Of a stretch of 64,000 bases of DNA, positions 51,831 through 62,865 are shown one piece after another. A program made the position numbers and the translations under genes. Location: the NCBI GenBank assembly GCA_030220185.1, contig JASPKZ010001250.1:1-64000 (forward strand). Reading direction: 5' to 3'. Every line of letters starts with the position of its first letter. Within the stretch, counting starts at the first letter, position 1. The notes under the pieces were generated by a model. The model did no database searches. It worked only from the letters and a program-made list of their open reading frames with translations, and was not told where the DNA came from. The stretch comes from Diploptera punctata. Its lineage: Eukaryota; Arthropoda; Insecta; Blattodea; Blaberidae.

Positions 51831-52089
51831 ATGTAAAATATTAATTGGCAGTTTTCCTGCTGACAGTTCTACCATACTGATGTGATCTCCTTCAGATATT
51901 TGGAATTGAGTTGTTAGTACTGAACTTGGCTGTTATATGTGTTGCCTCAAATGCATTTGTCTAATTTGTTGGTCTCTTTAATTTGTATTTACTGGCCAAT
52001 GGGAACTAGATATCGTAGTGAATGTTGGATTTAGGAAATATTTCTAAATGTTCCTTAATCTCATTTTTTTTTTTATTTTACGAAAACAT

Positions 52090-52330
52090 TTCAGGTTGGC
52101 TAATGATTGTGCTCCTTGCCTCTGGTCCCGAGGGTTGCAGGTTCAAACCCGGCCAGGGTTGATGGATTTTTTAGGATGGAAAATTCAAGGAGCAAGTCCT
52201 CTGGGGGGGGACTTTAAGCCATGGGTTCTAAGTCTGAAGATTGTTCAGGCTTGTAAAAGATCCTTAAGCCTGAATAAAAAGGCATCAAGCAAAATTACTG
52301 ACCTCATATCCTAGTAATACCTTAGTTGCC
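52090..52330 (+). repeat. tRNA-derived SINE (family R3)
   Basis: Head ggttggctaatgattgtgct with B box aggttcaaacccggcc, then a body starting gttgatggattttttaggat. Same as 60975-61330. Confidence 0.8.
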
Positions 52331-52404
52331 TGCTAGGTATCTCATTGGATCAGTATATTGACTGCATGCCATTCATGACACATATGAGCAAAAAGTAAAA
52401 TAAA

Positions 52405-52672
52405 GTTATCCCACCACAGGCCTCAGGAGGCCCTTCAGGTAGTAGGAGGTTTAAGGCTCCCACTTTTTCTGGACAATCGGCACTTGATGTCAGCGGGGTT
52501 GTCAGCCCTGCATGACGGCTGCCTTTACCCCCAGAACAAGCATCAGGTACTCATTTCCATTAGAGGCTGAGTCGACCCCAGGGCCATAGTGCCACCAGAA
52601 GGTTTGGGTCAGTTTAAAATCCTGACCCACCGGGACTTGAACCCTCGACCTTCTGGCTTGTAGCTCAGTGAG
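52405..52672 (-). repeat. R2 SINE, inverted partial copy
   Basis: Reverse of the unit at 24344-24645: ccgggacttgaaccctcgac near the right end is the B box on the minus strand. Truncated at the A-box side. Confidence 0.88.
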
Positions 52673-52959
52673 GGCAAATAAGGTAACTAAATTAACTTGG
52701 CAGTAACTCCTAACAAAGGAGAGGCTATCTCAATATTGGGCTATGCCATTATAGATTATAGAAAATAATTTGGACATGATAACACATAGACAACATAATA
52801 AATATCCATACTGTCCTTTTAGAGTACTATTAATATATTTTGTCAGTTTGCATTTGTGAATTTAATCAAATATGCAGCAGAGGATTTATAACATTTGTAT
52901 AAATTATTTGGATTTTTTATAACAATGAATTCATAGTATTGGGTTATGTTACTTTCCAG

Positions 52960-53202
52960 AAGTGGATCAATAGATGGAAAACCAAGTAGATGTCGTAACA
53001 GGACAGTACAGTTTGATTTGGATGCTAGTGGTAGTCCATCAGATTCTAACAATTCAAATTTGTCACATGGCACAAATGCCACAAGTTCATCTGAAGGCGG
53101 TATGGATTTTGCAGAATACACAATGGATTTTTATAATGCATCAATGTTAGCAAGCATGGGCTCTACATTTTGTGTAACCAAAGAGGCAACATATCCTTAC
53201 AG
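52960..53202 (+). CDS. MAP3K4: MAP3K4/MEKK4 exon 7, Ser/Asn-rich
   Basis: Acceptor actttccag ends at 52959 and donor gtagtt begins at 53203. After the split Arg codon the exon codes SGSIDGKPSRCRNRTVQFDL, a Ser/Asn-rich linker with SPSDSNNSNLSHGTNATSSS, and MDFAEYTMDFYNASMLASMG, ending TYPYR. It sits where vertebrate MAP3K4 has a variable acidic linker leading to the YRPFV segment; the final YPYR continues directly into KYMEEVLKTRGLRK of the next exon. Low complexity makes it uninformative alone, but the ORF is open across its full length and phases fit. Confidence 0.88.
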
Positions 53203-53401
53203 GTAGTTGTAATTAACATTAATTTTTATTAATATTTAGATTCTAACTCTATTAAATTCTAACTAACATTAATTAACATCAATTTTTTCATTAAATCACT
53301 AATTTTAAGTTCCTCTCTCTATTCATGTTCCATTCTTTAATTCTATTCTATCTTGTTAGTGTATCCAGCTATTTGCTGACAACACAAAGTTCCACTACAT
53401 T

Positions 53402-53443
53402 TTAAAAAACCTCATAGTGTTATTTCCTATCTACATAACTTAA
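53402..53443 (+). mobile_element. 42-bp ultra-truncated PLE end (beta)
   Basis: Only the terminal tail (aacctcatagtgttatttcc onward) inserted, flanked by ttccactacatt (53390-53401, 53444-53455). Confidence 0.92.
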
Positions 53444-53516
53444 TTCCACTACATTGTTCTTCATTTTACAAAAGATATAATTGAAAATCCATTCTGTAAT
53501 AATAATGCAGAAACAT

Positions 53517-53728
53517 TGTTTATTTTTTATTTCACTCACCTCATACTTCATAACTCCTCGCAAACCCAGGGTTTCGTCACATCCTTTGTGACATTCTCAA
53601 TACTGTGTCACAAAGGATGTGACGAAACCCTGGGTTTGCGAGGAGTTATGAAGTATGAGGTGAGTGAAATAAAAAATAAACAATATTAAAAAACCTCATA
53701 GTGTTATTTCCTATCTACATAACTTAAT
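53517..53728. mobile_element. PLE hairpin, beta family, ribozyme deleted
   Basis: Flanked by taatgcagaaacat (53503-53516, 53729-53742). The arms meet directly (ggatgtgacgaaaccctggg inverse), so the CUGA-side of the ribozyme is lost. Confidence 0.93.
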
Positions 53729-54035
53729 TAATGCAGAAACATGTTCTGCTCTTGGCAGCATGTAAGTTCATGGTGAACTGTGTATACATATATATACGTG
53801 CATTAGGATGTCCCAAGATATAAAGGAGGTTTTTTTTCTCGCAAAATGAAGTGCAATTTTTTTCTGTTTAAACTTAACTCAAATAACAAATATTATTGCA
53901 ATTGGATCATGGCAACCTATGCCGACTTCATGCCAAACATAATACATGAAAATTTGTACTGGGTTAGTATAGAATTCTGGAACTAAAAATTTATCTAGTA
54001 AATAAAACATCAATATGCCCAAAACGTATAACTCT

Positions 54036-54290
54036 TTAATAAGTTATGTAGATAGGAAATAACACTATGAGGTTTTTTAATATTGTTTATTTTTTATTTC
54101 ACTCACCTCATACTTCATAACTCCTCGCAAATGCAGGGTTTCGTCACATCATTTGTGGACATTTTCAATGCTGTGTCACGTTGTGAGTTGTGAACGTGAC
54201 ACAGCATTGAAAATGTCACAAATGATGTGACGAAACCCTGGGTTTGCGAGGAGTTATGAAGTATGAGGTGAGTGAAATAAAAAATAAACA
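54036..54290. mobile_element. PLE hairpin, beta family, minus orientation
   Basis: Flanked by acgtataactct (54024-54035, 54291-54302). Tail at the left in reverse. Arms almost identical. Confidence 0.93.
54204..54247 (+). ncRNA. hammerhead ribozyme, beta (U3-A8) type
   Basis: gca, TTGAAAA, T, GTCACA-aatga-TGTGAC, GAAA, accctgggt, T|TGC. The inverted copy at 54127-54171 has a damaged helix III. Confidence 0.75.
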
Positions 54291-54634
54291 ACGTATAACT
54301 CTATTTACTATTTTACAATAAAAAAACATCATTGTTCAAATTTTGTTTGCCTTAGCAAGTACTGACATGTTTCAAAGCAAATCGGCACAGGTTGCTATGG
54401 GCCTGTGTACACCAAATTGTATTTACAATTGTTTTAACATTACACAAATAAATTAGGAGGATATGCGTTAAAAATAAAAGACTTCAATTTTTTTGGGGCA
54501 CCCTAGCTTACATATATTGTGTATGTCTCCATATTCAGTGGCACCTTCCTCTTTGGATTTATTCCTGTCTCTAATATTTCCTCTCCCTTGGTCCTATTAC
54601 GATGTCATTCTCATGCACAAAGAACAGTGTGGAT

Positions 54635-55298
54635 ATTTGTATTATTAATTTCATACATCTCAATGATGGATAAATCATATTGAAGAGAAAAATTATACGC
54701 TCAGACTGGGACTTGAACCGAAGACCCTTGGTTCTCTAGACCAAATGCTCTACCAACTGAGCTACTGGAGCAAATACCGATCTAAATGCAAATCTTTCTT
54801 TATATATGTTGTAATTCCTGCCCACCAAATCCTATGAAGTCTTTGCTTCTATCTTTGCAAATGGTGTTTCTTTATTAAGAAGACATATTTGGGAATTGTA
54901 CATTACATTATAAATGCCAGTACGAATTTTTTCGATGTTTGTATTATTAATTTCATACATCTCAATGATGGATAAATCATATTTGAAGAGAAAAAATTAT
55001 CCATCATTGAGATGTATGACATTAATAATAAAAACATCGAAAAATGCAGTACTGGCATTTATAATGTAATGTATAATTCCCAAATATGTCTTCTTAATAA
55101 CGAAGCCGCTATTTGCAAAGAAAGAAGCAAAGGCTTCATAGCATTTGGTGGGCAGGAATTACAACATATATAGAGAAAGGTTTGCATTTAGATCGGTACT
55201 TGCTCCGGTAACTCAGTTGGTAGAGCACTTGGTCTAGAGAACCAAGGGTCCCGGGTTCAAGTCCCAGTCTGAGCGTATAATTTTTTCTCTTCAAATAT
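54635..55298. repeat. 664-bp palindromic tRNA SINE with TSD
   Basis: Two arms of about 310 bp: left minus tRNA unit (54700-54775) plus S1 body, right plus unit (55200-55275; gtaactcagttggtagagca, gggttcaagtcccag). They meet near 54985-54995. Flanked by gaacagtgtggat (54622-54634, 55299-55311), so the palindrome entered as a unit. Confidence 0.95.
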
Positions 55299-55501
55299 GA
55301 ACAGTGTGGATGTTTATTTAAGCAGCTCGATACTAAGCACAACAGGTAGTCTTGTTTTGTATTTGGTTTGGTAAGGTCTAGGAATCGAGCCGACTCCCAG
55401 ATCCGTATTCAAGTTTTGTTTGTTGACTGATATGCTGTGGAGAATAAACAAACTTAGATTTGGGAGTGAGAGAGGTTTGTTATGCAAGTAAAGTATGAAT
55501 T

Positions 55502-55818
55502 CATAAATTAATTGATGGGAAATAACATTATGAGGTTAATAATTAATGAAAAAGAGTCATATTTCACCTCATAATCTATGATCTTCAAGCACGGTACTGC
55601 AGTATCTGGATGCATCCCTCCCTCTTCAGCCATCTTTACGACTGTCGAACCTTGGTCTACAAATCAGCACCAGATGGCAGCTTTGAAGATGAGGATGTAG
55701 TTCTCGGTTCGACAGTCGTAAAGATAGCTGAAGATGGAGAATACTTCCATAAACTACAGTACCATACTTGAAGATCACGGATTATGAGATGAGATACGAC
55801 TCATTTTTTATTAATTAT
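55502..55818. mobile_element. PLE hairpin, delta-prime subfamily
   Basis: Arms tcatatttcacctcataatc and inverse; the left end carries ggaaataacattatgaggtt. Ribozyme-like folds with GATA (left, minus strand: gg, CTGAAGA, GATA, actgcagt, A|CC). Possible aagtatga duplication at 55493 and 55819. Confidence 0.75.
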
Positions 55819-55904
55819 TGAAGTATGAGTGTTTATTCTTATTGTTCTTTTTATTTCCAACTATGTTAATGATTGCCCATTCATCATTAATTTATTATTA
55901 TATA

Positions 55905-55907
<3 letters not shown>

Positions 55908-55962
<55 letters not shown>
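55908..55962. repeat. (ATT)n microsatellite
   Basis: About 18 ATT units. Confidence 0.95.
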
Positions 55963-55964
<2 letters not shown>

Positions 55965-56139
55965 TTTATTTTGTTTCAGTCTTTATATATGTCACAGCTT
56001 TGATTAATATGTTATGTATATTTTGTTAAAATTATATGAACAGGCTGTTGAACACCTTTTTTAGACTGTCCGTCTCATGGATATGATATAAGCAATATAT
56101 ACTGGATGTTCATTTAATTGAACATAATCAAATATTGCT

Positions 56140-56700
56140 TCTTCTTCTTAAACTTAATTTGTAGGATTTTCATCCTGTTTATTTCCAAAATCACTCCTCG
56201 GAGGAAGATGTATTGGATGTGCATTCACTGTCTATCCATCTCTTGGTTGGTCTTCCTCTTGTTCTTCTCCCGTCCATTGGTCTATCTTCTTTAGCTCTTT
56301 TTGCAAGCTGGTTTTCTTCCATTCTTTCTATATGACCCTTCCAATATTTTCGTCTATCTATAATAAATTTGGTTATGTCTTGAATATGGCATTTGTCCCT
56401 AATTTCTGTGTTGTGTATTTTATCAAATAATGTTTTGAGTCATATTTGAAGAGAAAAATTATACGCTCAGACCAGGACTTGAACCCGGGACCCTTGGTCC
56501 GGTCTGAGCGTATAATTTTTCTCTTCAAATATGATTTATCCATCATTGAGATGTATGAAATTAATAATAAGAACATCGAATGTTTTGAGTATTCAAGTAT
56601 TGCATAATCCATAAAAAGGAAATGTTTTTTCACAGCATTTAAAACCTTTGTAGATGCTATTTTCATCACATTGTAATTCATCTTCATTATTACTTACTTT
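56140..56700 (-). pseudogene. LINE C-terminal relic split by a SINE
   Basis: Minus strand: KHFLFMDYAILEYSKH near 56620, then after the SINE IRDKCHIQDITKFIIDRRKY, WKGHIERMEENQLAKRAKED and RPMDGREQEEDQPRD, ending in a (GAA) tract. Confidence 0.75.
56441..56578. repeat. 138-bp palindromic SINE in a LINE
   Basis: Arms catatttgaagagaaaaatt and ttttctcttcaaatatg around two head-to-head B-box halves (gaacccgggacccttgg...). Flanked by aatgttttgagt (56429-56440, 56579-56590). Confidence 0.93.
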
Positions 56701-56859
56701 CTTAGTTTTAATTGTATTAGTTTTTCTTTCTTTCATTTGTTGTTTTTGCTTCATTTCAATTTTGTAACTATGTGTATCATCAATTTTCTTTTATATTTTA
56801 ACTACAGCCCTAATATACATATCTAAAATAGGGCTCCAAATCTTGGAGATTTAATAAAT

Positions 56860-57290
56860 AAATTCTTCTTCTTCTTCCTTCCAAGTATTTGGCCAAGGCC
56901 TGTTACGATCCTATAGAAAATTTTCCCTCCAGCGTTGGTCGTCATAAGTTTGATCCTTCAAGGAAATTCTCATAAGACTTGAAAGCATAATAATAGTTCC
57001 TTCGATTGGTTGCTGGCCAAGGGAAGGCAAGACCAGTGATGAGGCTGCCATCTTATAGCCTCTGGTCAGGCTTTTCTGGAGGAGAAAAGAAAATAAAGGA
57101 AAGAAGAAATGGAAGAAAGGAAAGACTCCCTAGCCCTCGGATGCGTCGGGGTTGAAAAAACAAGAGTTAACCAAGAGAGGTTAGATAGTAAAGTTAAAAG
57201 AGTGCAAAACACAAGTAGTTTTGCTCAGCTTGGGCACCTTGTGGTTGCCATCTACATATCCCCTAGATGAGGACCCCTGAGGTGTAATAA
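56860..57290 (-). repeat. LINE 3' tail, then unnamed repeat
   Basis: 56860-56940 is the (TTC)n-ccttccaagtatttggcc LINE end as at 18496-18616. 56945-57290 is GC-richer, with an (AATA)n end, and looks like a SINE body; no tRNA head was recognised. Confidence 0.5.
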
Positions 57291-57299
57291 ATAAATAAA

Positions 57300-58329
57300 T
57301 TATACATATATTTTTAATTATGCAAATTGTACTTATTTAAAGTTTCTTTGTGTTGAGGACCCATCAATATTTAGCTTGGTAAACAAAGTCTGTGGTCTGA
57401 TCTAAGTTCATGTTCATGATAGTATTTTCCGTAGCTTGTTTATTGATTTCTGAATCTAGTACTAGAGGTATTTGAATATGAATGTTTACTGTTATAAGTA
57501 TATTCCTAAAGACAGAATGGAATGGCAAAATTAATTCATTTAATTTCATGCATGACTACGTCAAACTCCTCAAGGGAATTAAATTATTTTTCTTCTTTCT
57601 TTTCTCTAAAAGATTCATGGCCTTGTGTGGTATTAAATAGGAGCATATATAAAAATGGTAGCAGAATAATTCTGTATACGTGGTACACATATTGTATTGT
57701 TGGATGTGATTGTCTTATTTAATAAAGGGCCCAGTATAAAATTGGTAGCAGTTAACATAGTTATTGAGTTTCATTGAGTCTGGAGATATCTTACCTTAAT
57801 TTACTTCCTAAAATAAAAATTAGTTAACATAGTTGTTTTGTTATTAAAAAGGCGACCACTGTTACATTGGCCTATGGAATAATTTTCCTGAATCCACTGT
57901 TCCAGTTTTTTTTTTTACAATCTATTTTCTCTTTTCTATGACTTTAACTTGTTATTATATCTATGAATTATGATTGTTTGGTTGCTAATACATGGCTTGT
58001 TAGAGATCTTCCATTTGAAATCTTGCATCCCAGTAGTGTGAAGTCTAGTCTAACGTACTCCCAAGGGCACTGTGCTGTAGAAGATGTTTTCTGTCCATCA
58101 TGGAATTTGGTTCATTGTGGAGCATACAGTTTGGTGACCTGTTATATATTCAGTCGATGTAGATGGGTAGCCAAGCAATCATGTCCTGTATACAGTCCGA
58201 AGAAGGCAACAGCTTTTATTCATGAGGCATCAAGAATCAGCCATTTATTTTCCAGCATTCAGTTCTACTGTTTAGTTGTACTTTTGCTGTGAATTGTTCT
58301 TGTATATTCTGGTTGACTGTTTTTTCTAT
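57300..58329. other. mostly unassigned intronic sequence
   Basis: A 109-codon open stretch at 57963-58292 (ILHPSSVKSSLTYSQGHCAV) lacks splice signals or family resemblance and may belong to the LINE that follows. Confidence 0.35.
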
Positions 58330-58757
58330 GATTAGTTTTACTGAAACAGAAATTACTAATTTTTGAAAGAAAAATTTTAAGAAGAATATTTGGACCAAAT
58401 ACAGGAACTGATAACTGTTGGAGAATGAAAACAAATAACGAACTAAACAAATTAATCAAAAATCAGAATATAGTAAACCATATAAGATCTCTCAGAATTG
58501 GTTGGCATGGACATTTGATAAGAATGGATGATCAGAGACTAGTCAAAAACTCTACAAATGGAAACCTGTAGGAGGCAGAGCTGTTGGAAGACTGAAGATT
58601 AGATGGAAGGATGGCACAATGAATGATCTAAGGAAAATGAAAGTGACTAATTTGAATATGGCAAGAGACAGATTGGCATGGAGGAGAATTGTTGAGAAGG
58701 CCAAAACTTCCACTTTTGAAGTTGTCGTGCCTTAAGATGATGATGATGATGAGGAGT
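58330..58757 (+). pseudogene. LINE C-terminal relic
   Basis: ERKILRRIFGPNTGTDNCWR, HIRSLRIGWHGHLIRMDDQR, then a frame break, a GRAVGRLKIRWKDG-like block and a (GAT)n tail. The LINE 3' layout is clear. Confidence 0.8.
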
Positions 58758-59037
58758 TTTACTGAATGGAATGATAATTTATTATGATTAGTCTGTAGGA
58801 TTGTTATATCTTTTTTGGCTAAGAAGTCTGCCTTTTCATTATATGTTTAAATGTGAGGTAATCCATTGGAAAGTTATTTTCTTCTACAGGGTCTGTAGAT
58901 GATTGATGGAGTGATAAATTTCAGATACTCAACTACTTATGGGATTGTTAGTAGCTATTGCTTGACTTATTGCGGACTTATAATAATGTAGGATAACAGC
59001 TTTGTGGAAAGCAGTAAAATGGTAATTAGTTGTTTTA

Positions 59038-59624
59038 GGGCCGCATGCAAATACATTAGTCTCTACTCAAATTATTTCCAATCACTGGTGAGCTGACTCA
59101 CTGTGAGCAATTGCTGAGATCGAATTAATGGCCGACTTACCGGTCATGCATGAAAGTTGACGTTTTCGTAATATTGGCAACGAATTACCCAGAATTCTCA
59201 GCGATAAAACCACTTCCGTTATTTTCGTCTGCTATAGAGGAATGCATTTACGCTTGCGTCCTGCAAATAATACTGTATACAACAACGTCTGCGTCGCGCA
59301 ATATTACGCCGATTCTCCTGTTCTTCCAGTTGAATTCTTTGGTAGACTCTATCAAATTCCTCTTCTCCGCGTATACCGAAAACATGATCGAAGTCTTCAA
59401 GGTCCGACATCTTGGATAAAGCTGCAAAGGTTTCAAACTACATCGGTTACCATCGGGATTTTCACGATAAGTTTCTATCTTGAGCTATGATCTTAAGGTA
59501 CCTCGTCAGGTAGCTTACAATTATTATCGCATGAATAGATTTCTGAGTAAGCAAAATACATTTGGATAAAACTTTCTCAGCAGAGAACGCCTTTTACTGT
59601 CTAATGCGTTCAAACATTCGACCC
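59038..59624 (-). mobile_element. Harbinger-like MITE copy 3
   Basis: Flanked by TTA (59035-59037, 59625-59627). About 95% like copy 1 by eye. Minus ORF 59410-59219 starts MSDLEDFDHVFGIRGEEEFD. Confidence 0.88.
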
Positions 59625-59927
59625 TTAAAGCAGAATTTATAGCCTCTGTTCATCAAAATATGTTGATTTAGTGCCAAGAGATAAGAATAAAGTTATTACC
59701 AGAGCACTTGTATTGAGCATGAGTGAATAATTTTATAGTTATACACATATCTTCAGTAATAACTTTCCACAGAGAATAGTTGAATCAAAGATGGAAACAA
59801 TCCAATAATAATAATAAGCAGTGAACATTTTTTTTAAACTGTAAAAAAATTAACTTATATTAGAATATAGTTGGATAAAAGTTATGAAACTACTTTACTA
59901 TTGGTCTTTTTATTTTATTTTTTACAG

Positions 59928-60087
59928 AAAATATATGGAAGAAGTGCTGAAAACAAGAGGTTTGAGAAAAGCAATCCATTTCTTAGAAAAACTGCATAGT
60001 CATGTTCTTCAAAAAGCAATGATTACTCTAGAAAAGCCAGTAGACTCAGATTTTCAATTGTCTGAAGTTAATAATACCAAAGACAAG
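59928..60087 (+). CDS. MAP3K4: MAP3K4/MEKK4 exon 8 (last in window)
   Basis: Acceptor tttttacag ends at 59927; donor gtttgt begins at 60088, a weaker donor than the others. It completes Arg with its first base and reads KYMEEVLKTRGLRKAIHFLE, then KLHSHVLQKAMITLEKPVDS and a tail ending NNTKDK in phase 0. The GLRKxIxxLxKLxxxxLxxAxxxL pattern is a conserved helical block of MEKK4. No later exon is recognisable in the remaining 3.9 kb, so the following intron runs past the window end; the C-terminal kinase domain must lie downstream. Confidence 0.95.
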
Positions 60088-60367
60088 GTTTGTATTTAAA
60101 GTGTCATTATTAATAGATGTTAAATAATAGAAAATAACCACATTTTCTGGTTCATTTTGTATTTATTACTGTTAGCATTATAATTTGTAAATACAGATAT
60201 AAAGAGGCAGGTAATATATCTCAAAGCTTTGGATCTAGTAAAGCTGGAAGTAGAAGTTTGCTACTTTCACCATGTTGGAAGTTTAGTTTGCATTTAAACG
60301 TGTGTCAATTTGGAATTATAATTTAGTAATTTCATATTAATATTAAATTTATTTGCTTATAATTACA

Positions 60368-60722
60368 TTGTCCACCGCTGTGGTCTCGAGGTAGCATGCT
60401 GCCTTGTCACGCAGTAGGCCCAGGTTCGATCCCAGGTTGGGACAAGCTATCTGGGGGAGGTTCTTTTTGGGGTTTTTCCTCACCTGTAAGACGAATGTCA
60501 GGAAGCTTAGGGCCCAACAGTCCCTGAAAATCTTCTGGCCATCATCATCATCCTTATCATTATCATCACCATCCTTCACCAGTGTGGAAAGCAACGGGAA
60601 GCTACCACACCTATAATTCCCTAGTAAAGCTGCAAAGTATAACATGAAAATGCTATGATTGTAGTGAAAGACCTGCCCTCGGGCTGAATTACTGTGGATG
60701 GATGGATGGATGGATGGATGGA
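60368..60722 (+). repeat. tRNA-derived SINE (family R4) with (GGAT)n tail
   Basis: Head accgctgtggtctcgaggta and B box aggttcgatcccaggttg, body with ggggtttttcctcacctgta, tail (ggat)n at 60690-60722. An inverted copy is at 63775-63945. Confidence 0.82.
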
Positions 60723-60754
60723 TATTTCCATTCTGCCATATGTTGAATCTCTAT

Positions 60755-60902
60755 TGCATATATGTAAGAAATAACACTATGAGGTTTCTTTTAATTGTTA
60801 ATGAGTTGTAAATTTTGTCTCACCTCATATTTCTTGATATTTATGCAGACTGGTTTTGTCATGTGTGTATGATATTCTCGATGCTTTACAACTCAATAAC
60901 AA
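60755..60902 (-). mobile_element. 5'-truncated PLE end, beta-prime
   Basis: Flanked by ttgaatctctat (60743-60754, 60903-60914). Tail on the left (gaaataacactatgaggttt), ribozyme-like core on the minus strand (gca, TCGAGAA, T, ... AAAA, C|TGC). Confidence 0.9.
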
Positions 60903-60974
60903 TTGAATCTCTATGTTATGTTGGGATGTATGTTTCATATTATTGAAGAGGGAAAAAGTAGATGTATTAGTATA

Positions 60975-61330
60975 TTGGTGGCCTCGGTGTCTAGTGGTTA
61001 TGTTCTTTACCTCAAGTCCTGAGGGTCGTAAGTTCTAACCCAGCCAGGGTTGATGGATTTTTTAGGATGGAAAAGTCCTCCAGAAGAGACTTTAAGCTGT
61101 GGGTCCTGAGTCAGAAGATTTCTGTGCTTGAAAAAGAACCTTAAGCCTTTGACCAAAATTTAACTGACCTTCCCCACTCAAGTAATACCTCAGTTATTTT
61201 GAAAAGAAAAAATGGTCCATCATTGTGAATGTTAAAATTTGTATTATAACATTGAAATACCTTAGTTGCTTACTAGATATCCCATTGAAGTGTTGTGCTA
61301 CCATATGTCACGCACTGGCATTTGTATGGA
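60975..61330 (+). repeat. tRNA-derived SINE (family R3)
   Basis: Head gcctcggtgtctagtggtta, B box region aagttctaacccagcc, body gttgatggattttttaggat onward; matches 52090-52330 over 250 bp. Confidence 0.8.
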
Positions 61331-61494
61331 AATAACTGTAAGCAAATTAGTTTGGTCAAGAAACTCACGTTAGGGGAGCACCCATACATCTACAAGGGAC
61401 ATATGGGGTATATTCTGGTGAGAAGCCAGAACGAGTTCATATATTTGTTATTTAGTTGCTGTATAATTATAAAATAATAAATAAATTTAATATG

Positions 61495-62145
61495 ACAATC
61501 TCTGTAAGTAAATCAAAAGTAATGGCATTCAATGGGAAAGACCAAATGAGGTGTAAAATCACATTAATAACGATACAATACAACAGGTGAACAATTTCAA
61601 TTATTTAGGATGCAATGTATCATACTGCCAGAAGAAAGATATTAATATTAAATTAAATAAGTTTTATAGAATGTGTGGCACTATAAAATGGATACTGAAA
61701 TATAAGACTTTGAGGAGTACACAATTAAAATTTTACAAAATTATGGCAGTGCCTGTCTTAACATATGCAAGTGAGAATTGGACTCTTAACTGTTCAGACA
61801 GAAGAAAAATAAAAACTGCAGAAATTAAGTTCTTACGTTCAGTAGCAGGTGTGACAATTTTGGACAGAAAAAGAAATGAAGATATTAAAAAAGACTTAAA
61901 TATTTTAAATTTAACAAATAGAATTGACAACATGAGAAACAACTGGTATGAACATGTTAAAAGAATGCCTACAGATAGAATCCTTCAGCTGTTATCAAAA
62001 TACAAACCAATAGGACATAGAAGTGTTGGACGCCCATTTACTAGATGGGAAGATTCATTAAATCCCACATGATGCGGAAACAGTTCAAAAGGCCTAATTT
62101 CATGAAGTAGAAGAAGAAGAAGAAGAAGAAGAAGAAGAAGAAAAT
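61495..62145 (+). pseudogene. LINE ORF2 C-terminal region, long ORF
   Basis: 161-codon open frame 61587-62072: NNFNYLGCNVSYCQKKDINI, YRMCGTIKWILKYKTLRSTQ, LKFYKIMAVPVLTYASENWT, EIKFLRSVAGVTILDRKRNE, NNWYEHVKRMPTDRILQLLS, GHRSVGRPFTRWEDSLNPT, then a (GAA)n tail. The best-preserved LINE C-terminus in the window. Upstream RT is lost; 5'-truncated. Confidence 0.88.
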
Positions 62146-62569
62146 TATAATTACATAATGTCAATAGATAGAGTACTTTTAATTGTCAATTACTATTAAA
62201 AATTTGAAGGATAAAATGAAATTGAATATTATATATCATTATAAATTATACATGTGTTCATAGGCTCTGTGAAACAAGTAATTAATTCTTATGAATTTGA
62301 ACCTCATAATGTTAAAAATTCCCAAATTTAATATATAAAAGTAATTAATTGTTTCATATTCTTTTAAATATATCTGCAAATTTGCTTATTTTCATTATGT
62401 ATTAGACCTACTATTTTGTTGTGATTTTTGTACTCTTTAATTCAAATTCATATGTTTTAAAAGGTCATTACCAATATAAAATAATTTTGTTGAGTGTTAA
62501 CAACACATGGTAAAAGATCATTAGATCTACCCAGGAAAAGATAAATAGAAAATTATTTTTAAACACTTA
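62146..62569. other. intron with a solo PLE (delta) tail
   Basis: 62300-62340 carries aacctcataatgttaaaaat and cccaaatttaatatata, the delta terminus alone. The rest is unassigned. Confidence 0.6.
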
Positions 62570-62865
62570 AGAGTGGTGGTTTAAGTCCCCTGGGGAGGAA
62601 ATTTTTTCATGGAATTTTGGCCAATATATAATCGGTGTCCTCCCAACATATTAACACATTTGGGTAGTTACAATAAGTAGCAACTCTAGGTTGAGAAAAC
62701 CAGCTATTATGACTGGAGGACCTGACATACTGACCACATATATCATCTATACTTGATGGATGATAGTCCACCTTAGTGATTAACACATGTTAATGTGAGA
62801 CCAACAGCCAGCTAGTAGGCAAAGGGCTTCTAGGCCAGTTGCACCATGGAAGAGTCCTTTTAGGA
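62570..62865 (+). repeat. SINE family R1, copy 3
   Basis: Opposite orientation to 783-1190 and 8840-9170; contains ctaggttgagaaaaccagct and aacacatgttaatgtgagac. tRNA head mostly missing. Confidence 0.75.

Noticed and set aside
55818..56029. Open frames with poly-Ile or poly-Tyr
   Set aside because: Artefact of the (ATT)n tract.
57963..58292. 109-codon open frame as a gene
   Set aside because: No splice context, no recognisable family and low complexity; likely chance or LINE debris.
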